Part shown: positions 33,340 through 41,385 of the stretch, piece after piece
How the letters are laid out: every line of letters starts with the position of its first letter
Position numbering within the stretch: the first letter of the stretch is position 1
Translations under genes and position numbers: made by a program
Notes under the pieces: generated by a model
What the model saw: the letters and a program-made list of their open reading frames with translations, nothing else
Database searches by the model: none
Told to the model about the DNA's origin: nothing
DNA from: Plantago elongata
Lineage: Eukaryota > Streptophyta > Magnoliopsida > Lamiales > Plantaginaceae
Length of the DNA stretch: 41,385 nucleotides
NCBI GenBank assembly: GCA_036897095.1
Contig: JAYMSP010000783.1
Span: 1 to 41,385 of the forward strand
Direction: 5' to 3'

Positions 33340-36300
33340 ATGGCTCTACATTTCAGCAGCAGTATCTGCTCCTCTACTTTCAGCCGGAGCAGAGTTTCTC
33401 CTGTTCGAGCCGAGCTTGGAAATGTCGCTGTGAAGTCGCCACCGGAGGAAGAAAAGCTCAAACTTGGCGGTTCCGATTTGAAAGTCACCAAGCTTGGTAT
33501 TGGCGCCTGGTCTTGGGGTGATACCAGTTATTGGAATGACTTTTCTTGGGATGGTAGAAACCCACTTCTTGCTCTTTTTCTTGATTGAATTGTGCTAAAG
33601 ATTCAATTTTTTGTGTGTTATTGTTAGTTTTTTGGTTGCACGGTACATGTTTGATGGTTTGCGTCACTTGGATTCTGGTAAAGATGCAATCTTTTTCATT
33701 TTTTGGTTGGACGGTACATGTTTGATGATTTGCATCACTTGGAGTCTTTCTTAACTTCAATGTGTAGTGCTGATTTTAGAATAACTCACTATATGTGCTG
33801 TTAATTATGGGGGAAGATGGCCTACCCTGTTAATACCGAGCTTTGGCATTGTTGAAAGAATCATAGTAGATCATGAAAAAGCTACTAGATTTTAGATAGG
33901 TGTGGAATTAATTTAATGGTATTAATTCTCTAAAGTTTGCTCCTGCTCCCTCGACCTTGGATTGAGTAAGACCGGGTTACCAGGAAAGAATTCCATCTCA
34001 TTTATGAGCTTGAAATTATAGGAGAGTCTGTAATTTATACATTGTATCGAAGATCATTTTCCTAGTATCACAATCGGGTATAGAGTGGTATAGAATGTGG
34101 TAGAGCATCGCTGCAGTTGTTTTTATTGACATGTTTAAACTTATGCATAGGAGATGTTGGTTAGAATTTGCAACAAGTATCCGAATTGCTAGTATTAGTA
34201 TTGTTCTTAACCTTTTGTAATCACTACAGACAGGAAGTTGAAGGCGGCCAAAACTGCTTTTGATTCTAGTGTGGACTGTGGCATAACATTCTTTGACACT
34301 GCTGAGGTTTACGGTTCAAGGGTACTGAGAAAATGGTTTCAATTTTTTATATATTTATTATGCAAAAATTACGACGCTGCGGCCGGTAGAACTCATTAAT
34401 TTCTGCTTGCAGTTCTCACTGGGTGCTATAAACTCTGAGACATTATTAGGAAGGTATGTTTTGAACTAAAGCTATATTGTTTCTGATTATTTATGTTTAG
34501 TGGTTGAAATTAAGTTGCTCTGTTAAGATTCATCAAGGAAAGGAAAGAACGGGAGCCAGATGTGGATGTTGCTGTTGCAACAAAATATGCAGCTTTACCG
34601 TGGAGACTTGGTCGGGAGAGTGTTATTTCAGCATTGAAGGATTCTCTAGGTCGTCTAGGACTCTCTTCGGTGGAACTCTATCAGCTTCACTGGTTTGCAA
34701 CATGATCACTCTGTCAGTACTTTCTTTTGTAAAAACAATTCCATAATGTGAATAAGACTAACTTTGTTTTCTCATAATCATTTCAGGCCTGGAATATGGG
34801 GAAATCAAGGTTGGGCATGCTATTTCATGGTCCTTTTTGTTATTGTTCTAGTAGCATAAGTTTGAAGACATGTATTTATAAGATCAAGAGAGACTTACCA
34901 ATCTTAAAATTGCTTCCAGGGTACATAGACGGTCTTGGAGATGCAGTGGAGCAGGGCCTTGTAAAAGCTGTTGGTGTGTCAAACTATAGTGGTACATCTC
35001 TTGAAAATCTTGATAAGCTCTGTAATTGAACTTCCTTCTTTATTTTTAATGGTATATAAGTTTGTATCCTGAATCTGATGAGCCAAGTTACACTTGGTTC
35101 TTTTCGATATCTGAAAGGTGGCATGTTTTTACATCGTTGGTAATCATTCTATTAAACATGACATTCCACTCTCCTGTCAACCGGTTGATCTTGCATTAAT
35201 CCATTGGATAATGGTTCATATAAAGGCTTCATTATTTCTTTTCATCTTGGATGAATTTTTTGTGATCAATGTTCTGGTTTCTAGAGCAGTTTATTAATTT
35301 TTGTTTTCCTTTTGATATTTCAGAGAAGCGTCTCCGTGAAGCATATGAGCAACTAAAAAAGAGAGGTATACCTCTAGCTTCCAACCAAGTGAACTACAGT
35401 TTGATTTACCGAGCCCCAGAGGAAAATGGTGTCAAATCTGCCTGTGATGATCTTGGAGTCACTTTAATTGCCTATTCACCTCTTGCTCAAGGTAAGTTTG
35501 AATTCTTTCTCAAGATTTACACATAGCACTTGAACTTCCAATATACATTCCTACATCTCGTACATTTGAACTTACAATGTTTATAGTAACCTCGTGAAGT
35601 TGCATTCGATGAACTATCTAGATGGAGTGCCTGATTGTTGCTCCATAAAGTCTAATCCAGTGATCTTGAACTGTGACCTTGCTGCAGTTTCCCGAACTCT
35701 TTCTTTGACCTTCTAGGCTATGTAGTATGATTCCAAACAAGTCGTAAATGACCAACTTAAAGCACTGCTTTGAAGATCTACCTTTTCACTTGATCTTTGG
35801 TTTTCCTTCCATCTAATATCTGGTCATGTAGTACATTCTTTTTTCCCGTGCCATTCCCATTTACCAGGATGAAAGGAAGGCTTTTTTATTTTTTTGAAGT
35901 GTTGAGTGCTCTCCTGTTGTAAAACTTGCTCCTATACCGTATGCTGGAAGTTTTACCATTTTTAACCTCAATGATCAAACTCGAAATTTTTACTGTCTCT
36001 AAACTGTGATCCTAATCCTTAAATCCTGGGTTCTCAGGTGCTCTGACAGGAAAATATACTCCAAATAACATCCCATCAGGTCCTCGAGGACAGATCTACA
36101 CCCCTGAGTTCATGACCAAAGTAAGTACTTCAATTTGCTCTAATCCACTATATCAGAGCTTTCTGCAAAGTTCCTCATACTTCGATATTTGCAGCTACAA
36201 CCTCTAAATAACCGGATAAAGGAGATAGGAGAAGAATATGGAAAAACTCCAACTCAGGTTCGTCTATCTTGAACACTTACAGCTGTATTTGTCTGTTATA

Positions 36301-37464
36301 CTTGCTTTGCTGCATTTCAGTCTGCAACAATTTAAGTATTACTTAGTATATATGGCCAGGCCACTTCTAATTCATATAGCATTTGTGTTATCCCTTCTCC
36401 CGTAGATTAGAGATACCAAAGATATATCCAACAAAATATTTATAAGATCTTTTCTAACAGTATTGATGTGAATATGTTAAGTGAGATTCAAGAATCGTAC
36501 ATTCTGTGCCTTTTAATTGGTAAATTATATTAGATCATAAACGTATTTGCGGCATACTGCTTTGTATAAAACTTTGAAATCCATTAAGCATTTTAGGTTG
36601 CAATTGGCAAGTGATCTCCATTGAGCTTGTCGGTTGAAGATGTCTACATTTGCATCTCACAAGTGCTTCTGCATTCAATGAACTGCCACTGCCACAAAAA
36701 GCACTATGTCTCCCTGCTACTTCTTACTGCAATCACCCTGTTCTCTACATCAAGATAAATCTGAAACAACAAAAATACAAGTGAATTCCCTAACACTGTA
36801 ACACACCCCACACGGCTTCAAGGAGAGTTAAACTCACACTTTTGGGCATTGTTACTAGACGACACGTGGAGGGGTGTGTAAAGGTGACATCTCACATGAC
36901 TTTGACATTAACGGTTAACCTATCGTGTGAGAGAGGCCACCCATGAGATTGCATTTTAAAGTGACACACCCCGTGTATCTTCATTATCGACCTGTACTGT
37001 CCGTGAGAGAGATTCCACATGATCTAGAAACTAACCTGTACTGAGAGGGTGTGAAAGAGCAGTACAACCAGGTAGGAAGTTAAATGTACTATACAAACTA
37101 GTAGTATCTTGTCAATGGTTGGGGTTAGCTGCAAACAAAAACCATGTGTTCCCCAGCAAGTTAAAGTTTGTGAACATGATCTTGAATTATGATTGCACGT
37201 GAAGGTGTTGCATGTGTGGAGCACATTGGTGACCAGTACTTTGCCAAGGATGTGTAAGTTTTGTTTTCTTCTACACAGGTTGTTCTCAACTGGCTCATAG
37301 CCCAGGAGAACGTGGTCCCGATTCCGGGTGCTCGAAATGCTGAGCAGGCTACGGAATTTGCTGGTGCCGTGGGGTGGAAGCTCAGTAGTGATCAGGTCGA
37401 GGAGCTGCGGTCCTTGGCATCAGAAGTTAAACCTGTCATCGGCTTTCCGGTTGAGAAGTTATGA
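33340..37464 (+). CDS. Chloroplast aldo-keto reductase (ten exons, 368 aa)
   Basis: Predicted exons: 33340-33553, 34230-34321, 34413-34453, 34528-34692, 34787-34809, 34920-34991, 35324-35491, 36038-36120, 36195-36257, 37279-37464; total 1107 nt, all GT-AG, including a 23-nt exon. The first 30 or so residues (Ser/Arg-rich, few acidic) look like a plastid transit peptide. The aldo-keto reductase tetrad is present: Asp94 and Tyr99 (FFDTAEVYG), Lys135 ([10 protein letters not shown]), His170 (LYQLHW). [18 protein letters not shown] and [10 protein letters not shown] follow for NADPH binding. It best matches the plant plastid oxidoreductase typified by Arabidopsis At1g06690, whose substrate is not established. 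Intron 1 carries a tandem duplication and intron 9 is about 1 kb. The start is taken as the first ATG in frame with the transit-like N-terminus. Confidence 0.92.
33597..33747. repeat. Tandem duplication in aldo-keto reductase intron 1
   Basis: Unit A (33597-33679) and unit B (33680 to about 33747) both begin AAAGAT(T/G)CAAT and share TTTTTTGGTTG(C/G)ACGGTACATG, TTTGATG(G/A)TTTGC(G/A)TCACTTGGA. Unit B lacks about 13 bp present in unit A. It lies well inside intron 33554-34229. Confidence 0.85.
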
Positions 37465-37999
37465 GTCTATCTTGTAGACGGTTTATACTACGCCGGTTTC
37501 CACATTGTAGCAATATATGTAAAAAGTAGTAGTACATAGATTTTGTACAAAACTTGTATAGTTTATTATGCTGTCCGAAATATTGATACAAATGCATTAT
37601 TGGGAAATGTTGATAATGGGGCGTTTGACATTTTCCTGTCACATTTGGACCCGCACACTAAAATTATTGATCTGCAGCTCTCATATTTATTTAATTCACA
37701 ATATAAATGCTGTGCACCCCTTTCATTAAACTGCATGAAACAATCCACCAGTTATTCAAAATTAACACCAAACCCCCATAATTATAAAAATTGTGCCATA
37801 TTGTAAATTCGTACATTTTCTGTTAGTACGACTGGAGGTTGCATTTTAGGAGTTTCTTGTAACTTTACCGAAAGTTCATACATTCACTGTTAGTACGAAT
37901 GGAGGTTGCGTTTTAAGAGTTTCTTACAACATTACGATAATTAAAGGGGTTTCGTGTAACTTAGTTGTATTCTTTTCCTTAAAATATCTATGAAAATAT
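37465..37999 (+). other. Aldo-keto reductase 3' flank with a 67-bp tandem repeat
   Basis: Probable 3' untranslated sequence, then intergenic DNA. At 37808-37874 and 37875-37941 two 67-bp units align: both hold CTGTTAGTACGA(C/A)TGGAGGTTGC(A/G)TTTTA(G/A)G followed by AGTTTCTT. A shorter third echo (GGGGTTTCGTGTAACTTAG) follows. No gene is seen. Confidence 0.55.
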
Positions 38000-38133
38000 T
38001 ATTTCATCCGTCTCAATTTCAACTTTTTGCATTTCATTTTGTAATGTTCAATTTCTACTTCAAATCCTTCAATGGAAAATCTCCCACTCAATTTATTTAC
38101 TATCCATTGCACTTTATTCACTCAACTCTCTTC

Positions 38134-38222
38134 TTTTTTTTTTTGAAAAGATAAATGTGACTCGAACCCCCGATATATTGAGTGGAGGGAAAGCGTCTTA
38201 CCAACTAAGTTGCGCTTCACTG
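38134..38222 (-). mobile_element. tRNA-derived SINE (or tRNA retropseudogene)
   Basis: Read on the minus strand the element starts with AGTGAAGCGCAACTTAGTTG, an A-box-like segment, and after a tRNA-like distance has a good B box GGTTCGAGTC (pol III internal promoter layout). It ends in an A-rich tail (T-run at 38134-38144 on the + strand). Near-identical stretches flank it, CACTCAACTCTCTTC (38119-38133) and CACTCAATCTCTTTC (38225-38239), a probable target duplication of about 15 bp. It has the length of a tRNA-related head with an A tail and little body. Confidence 0.7.
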
Positions 38223-38251
38223 TCCACTCAATCTCTTTCTTATTTTATCAT

Positions 38252-38824
38252 TGTTAGGTTCGAACAATGCAAATCAACCCTATTCAATCCAACAATCTCC
38301 AAACCAACAAACAAATAAACGCAAGAAGATAAGTGAACACACAACACAAGATTTACGTGGTTCGGCAATTTCCTACATCCACAAAATACCACGATTTCTA
38401 TTAACCAAGAACCAAAACGCAGTATACAAGGAATCAATCCAAACTACCAAGCCGTCGAGCTCCGTTCTCTCTTCCTCACCGTGTTTCTCTCAATAAATCT
38501 CAATATGTTTGCATATGTTTTCTCATGATTTATTCTAGTACCTACATGTGTATATATACTAGAGGAAATCAACATATATTCATTTCCTAACCATAACGGA
38601 ATTCTATTCTAACTAGAAAAGAAAACTTTGTCTTCAAGCAAAAGAATCTAATTGTCACATGTGTCTTCAGTGTTGTCGCCACACCACACAGCTATAGTGT
38701 TTCCAGTGTTATGTCCATAGGTATCCATTGCACTCTAACACCACACATCGTTTACCCTTATTCTAGTGTATCCGGCATACCATGTTCCATTACTACTTTT
38801 GATAATAAGCTAAGCGGCTTCACA
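38252..38824 (-). repeat. 3' LTR of the copia derivative
   Basis: Begins TGTTAGGTTCGAAC and ends GGCTTCACA on the + strand. It holds ATTTACGTGGTTCGGCAATT near 38351, which resembles a block found in many plant copia LTRs, as I recall. It lacks a stretch of about 19 bp that is present in the other LTR near 40528-40546. Confidence 0.88.
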
Positions 38825-38825
38825 A

Positions 38826-38836
38826 TTCTCCACCTT
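38826..38836 (-). promoter_or_regulatory. Polypurine tract of the LTR element
   Basis: On the minus strand AAGGTGGAGAA lies one base before the 3' LTR. This is the primer for plus-strand synthesis and resembles the GGTGGAGATT-type tracts usual in plant copia elements. Confidence 0.7.
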
Positions 38837-38929
38837 AGCTTCATATCAATGTAACCACAGTATACCACACCATCCATGTCCCTAGAGTTAGGACATAACA
38901 TTGAAAGTCTTCGCTCTCGCCAAATCCAC

Positions 38930-39081
38930 ACACAGATGAACTTTGAACATGGAAGAGCTTTCGTCATGTAATCAAAAGTATTCAAAGAAGTCTGAATCTT
39001 CTTCACCCTGATCACACCTTTAGCTATAAGTATTGCAACTTGTTCCTTCATGTAGCTCCACCTCAAACTCAACTCTATCAA
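38930..39081 (-). pseudogene. Relic of the copia RNase H C-terminus
   Basis: The minus-strand frame reads IRVKKIQTSLNTFDYMTKAL followed by PCSKFIC. This matches the very end of Ty1-copia pol, where V-x-K-I-H-T-x-x-N-x-A-D-x-x-T-K-x-L-x-x-x-K-F closes RNase H. It lies where it should, just upstream of the polypurine tract. The rest of pol is absent, showing that the element arose by a large internal deletion or replacement. Confidence 0.7.
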
Positions 39082-39105
39082 CTTTGAATTGAACTGCGGT
39101 TCCTA

Positions 39106-40089
39106 TTACATATCATGTAATAGTCTCCACCCGAACATGTATTCAGATTTCTTTTCCGGTTTCAACATATCATCCATGCTCCATCGCTTTCCCAAATCAT
39201 CCTCTAGTATCCATGTCCCTTTTGATATCAACCCACGACTATTGAACACATCATCTTTAGTGATAGTTCCTTCTTTGTCGACAAGAAACTGTTCTTTCAC
39301 TTTCGGATGTCTTCCGCCGCTTTCCAGGACACCATACCAATCGGGTACACACAATGTCACCTGGGAAATTGTCTTCCGGATCCACCGGGCCCGACTACGT
39401 GCGAATTTGAGCACGGACGCACCCACACTCTTCAGAACACCGGCACTGCATTTTTTCCTTCCCCGACGCGTGAATCTCACTCGCAAGCCTCACTGCGCGT
39501 ATTCCATGCGCGATTCTGGTATGTTTTTCCGCCCGTTTCGCACGAATCTTGCTCCCTTTCGATCCAAAGCAACTCCTATTGAATTCCAAACCTTATGAAA
39601 CTCCTTCCCAGCTTCTAATGGTCTTCTCCTGGCTTCGGTTGAGTTTGAATACATAGAACATGGATCATTCAGCTCGATGTTTCCCTTGCTTTGAATCGCA
39701 TGCCTCTCCACTTGATTGTTCAATTCAGGTTCCTCCTGATCGTGTATGTCATAATATCCCGGAAATTCAGCCTGTGGTGTTGTCAGTACATCATGGTCTG
39801 CGAAAACTAGTGTTATCACCACACCAGAGTTTATCCGATCCATCTTCAGTGTCTCCAGCACACCATATTCGATAGGCTCCACCTGACTGATGATTGATTT
39901 CCTTACAACCGTCTTGAATATAAATCCCATGATCGATTTTTTATCCGCAGCAGACACGGTTTCTTCGAACCCTTCCATCAGTGTATCGATCATGCCATGC
40001 TGCATTAACAGAGCACACATTCTTTTCCTCAACATATCGAACTCTGTTTTCCCTTCAAGCGGTTTGAGGCCGAACTTCGGAGACGCCAT
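39106..40089 (-). pseudogene. Gag-like reading frame interrupted by one in-frame TGA
   Basis: The frame starts at ATG 40087-40089 and runs 199 codons to TGA at 39490-39492. The same frame is then open for another 127 codons, to 39106. The first 60 residues (FGLKPLEGKTEFDMLRKRMC, then ALLMQHG) resemble the start of copia gag, where a short F-x-G-x-N-F block precedes a helical W-x-x-x-M-x-x-L region. The remainder is not recognisable gag, and no CCHC zinc knuckle is visible. The motif (H/Y/S)-G-(M/V)-x-x-T-L recurs at residues 31-37, 75-81 and 88-94. The TGA may be an old mutation or a sequencing difference. Confidence 0.6.
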
Positions 40090-40113
40090 TGATGAACATA
40101 TACAGTTGATTCT

Positions 40114-40132
40114 CTTCCCACATACGGCGCCA
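40114..40132 (-). promoter_or_regulatory. Primer-binding site of the LTR element
   Basis: On the minus strand, two bases after the 5' LTR, the sequence is TGGCGCCGTATGTGGGAAG. A TGGCGCC start is the complement of a tRNA 3' end (TGG pairs with CCA) and is widely seen next to plant LTRs. It is not the initiator-Met TGGTATCAGAGC site usual in copia elements. Confidence 0.75.
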
Positions 40133-40134
40133 AT

Positions 40135-40719
40135 TGTTAGGTTTCAACAATGCAAATCAACCCTATTCAATCCAACAATCTCCAAACCAACCAACAAATA
40201 AACGCAAGAAGATAAGTAAACACACAACACAAGATTTACGTGATTCGGCAATTGCCTACGTCCACAAAATACCAAAATTTCTATTAACCAAGAACCAAAA
40301 CGCAGTATACAAGGAATCGATCCAAACTACCAAGCTGTCGAGCTCCATTCTCTCTTCCTCACCGTGTTTCTCTCAAGAAATCTCAATGTGTTTGCATATT
40401 CTCATGATTTATTCTAGTACCTACATGTGTATATATTAGAGGAAATCAACATATATTCCTTTCCTAACCACAAAAGAATTATATTCTAACTAGAAAAGAA
40501 AACTTTGTCTTCAAGCAAAAGAATCCTAATTAAATTCGACTTCTAATTGTCCTATGTGTCTTCAGTGTTGTCGCCACACCACACAACTCCAGTACTTCCA
40601 ATGTTATATACAAGTGTCTCCAGTACACTCTAACACCACACATTGTTTATCCTTATTCATGTGTATCCAGTATACCATGTTTCATTACTACCTTTGATAT
40701 TAAGCTAACCGGCTTCACA
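40135..40719 (-). repeat. 5' LTR of the copia derivative
   Basis: Begins TGTTAGGTTTCAAC and ends GGCTTCACA on the + strand, with ATTTACGTGATTCGGCAATT near 40236. It is collinear with the other LTR apart from substitutions and a few indels. It is adjacent to the primer-binding site and is therefore the 5' LTR. Confidence 0.88.
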
Positions 40720-40802
40720 ATCATCTCTTATACTTTATTCAATTTTCTTTTAAAATTTGTGTCCGAGCCGCGGGGAAAATTGAAATCGAGATGGAAGGAG
40801 TA

Positions 40803-41385
40803 TTTATTAAATTTTGTGAAAGGCATATGAAGTAAAAAAAATACACTAAATAATAATGACGGAAAATAATGATTAAAGTCTAGAAATGTACAGTGAATTC
40901 TTCCTTATCCAATCATTGTAATTGCAATATTATATCTAAAAGAAGATAATAAATTACAAAAAGTTACTCTCAATTATAGTTAGTACAAAAAAATACATTA
41001 CACATTATAGAAATATATTTTAGTTTAAATGATTTTAATGATATTTTTTTAAAAATTGCATAAAATCCATCAATTATCATAAAATTGCATGAGACCCACC
41101 TGGAACTGAATTTCTAGGAGTGTAGTGTATTTGCTGGTGCTAGGAGATTTTATGCTAACTTTTCATATAACTTTAGTGCAATTTTAATAATTAAAGAGTT
41201 TGGCTACTTCTAAATAGCTCGAGGGGTTTTATGCAGTTTACTGAAACCCACTCCCCGTTGAATAAGGTGCCCTTCATAATAATGTGGTCCGCTCCAAATG
41301 AGAACGTAATTACTTTGCGAAAGAGATCGATGTAAAATGAAACTGGTCCATGGATTTGGAAAATGAATACCTTAATATATATATA
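40803..41385. other. AT-rich intergenic DNA to the window end
   Basis: No gene recognised. Short phrases around 41056-41240 (AAAATTGCAT, GGGGTTTTATGCAGTTTACT) look like a worn repeat. The window ends in a TATATATATA run. Confidence 0.4.

Larger units (their letters stand above)
38252..40719 (-). mobile_element. Non-autonomous LTR retrotransposon (Ty1-copia derivative, TR-GAG-like), 2468 bp
   Basis: Two LTRs of 573 and 585 bp, each TG...CA, flank 1310 bp. Outside them is the identical 5-bp ATCAT (38247-38251 and 40720-40724). The element reads on the minus strand: 5' LTR 40135-40719, primer-binding site next to it, a gag-like frame, a relic of the copia RNase H tail, a polypurine tract, and the 3' LTR 38252-38824. 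Protease, integrase and reverse transcriptase are missing, so it must have moved with proteins from a full element. The size and gag-only content match the TR-GAG class described in plants. By eye the LTRs differ at several tens of positions plus indels, so the insertion is not recent. Confidence 0.88.
38002..40800. mobile_element. Stowaway-like MITE interrupted by a SINE and an LTR element
   Basis: The left end TTTCATCCGTCTCAATTTCAA and the right end (reverse-complemented) CTCCTTCCATCTCGATTTCAA are inverted repeats. TA lies immediately outside each end (38000-38001 and 40801-40802), the expected mariner/Stowaway target duplication. Removing the SINE and the LTR element with one copy of each target duplication leaves about 225 bp, a usual MITE length. 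The right interior phrase TTTAAAATTTGTGTCCGAGCC is typical of this family. Confidence 0.72.

Noticed and set aside
36785..36985. Repeated ACACACCCC phrases in aldo-keto reductase intron 9
   Set aside because: The phrases occur as loose direct and inverted copies without clear borders or a target duplication. This could be chance.
39089..39875. Plus-strand open frames of 71-169 codons
   Set aside because: They run antisense to the gag-like frame of the LTR element and resemble no family.
1..41385. CRISPR arrays, rRNA genes, intact tRNA genes, bacterial or viral operons
   Set aside because: I looked for them and found none. The only tRNA-like sequence is the SINE at 38134-38222.

Overview
This window reads as nuclear DNA of a flowering plant, most likely a eudicot. 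It is AT-rich. Its genes are split by GT-AG introns, with one GC-AG exception, and the products match plant-specific families: a chloroplast aldo-keto reductase, a Golgi UDP-arabinose epimerase and a PHT4 carrier. The spaces between genes hold plant transposon types (Stowaway-like MITEs, a hAT-like element, an L1 LINE relic, a tRNA-derived SINE, a Ty1-copia derivative). I cannot name the species. Nothing bacterial, viral or CRISPR-like is visible.

Five intact protein genes all lie on the + strand. (1) 2140-6117 is a nine-exon OTU deubiquitinase of 230 aa. (2) 9776-11104 is an intronless major-facilitator carrier of 442 aa closest to PHT4;6, behind a probable leader intron. (3) 20254-25925 is a five-exon PAT1 mRNA-decay factor of 808 aa. 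(4) 30131-32248 is an eight-exon UDP-arabinose 4-epimerase of 418 aa. (5) 33340-37464 is a ten-exon plastid aldo-keto reductase of 368 aa. All exon joins were worked out by hand from splice signals and reading-frame continuity, and each assembled frame is a whole number of codons. The genes do not form one pathway; each is a separate housekeeping-type unit.

The spaces between genes are mobile-element and relic territory. 424-1136 is a decayed LINE. 6780-6908 is an antisense relic of a CC-type glutaredoxin. 11829-11973, 23217-23373 and 27728-27876 are three members of one small MITE family. 13557-14593 is a non-autonomous hAT-like element with a perfect 8-bp target duplication and a dense array of CGGAT/ATCCG motifs at both ends. 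19544-19865 is a MITE-like element rich in AGCT motifs.

The most structured region is 38000-40802. A Stowaway-like MITE is interrupted twice, by a tRNA-derived SINE and by a 2.47-kb LTR element flanked by ATCAT. The LTR element keeps a primer-binding site, a gag-like frame, a relic of the copia RNase H tail and a polypurine tract, but lacks the protease, integrase and reverse transcriptase. It also carries a degenerate motif of about 22 bp scattered through both its LTRs and its interior. I regard this as the best candidate for something not previously described, although it is a transposon story and not a new cellular system.
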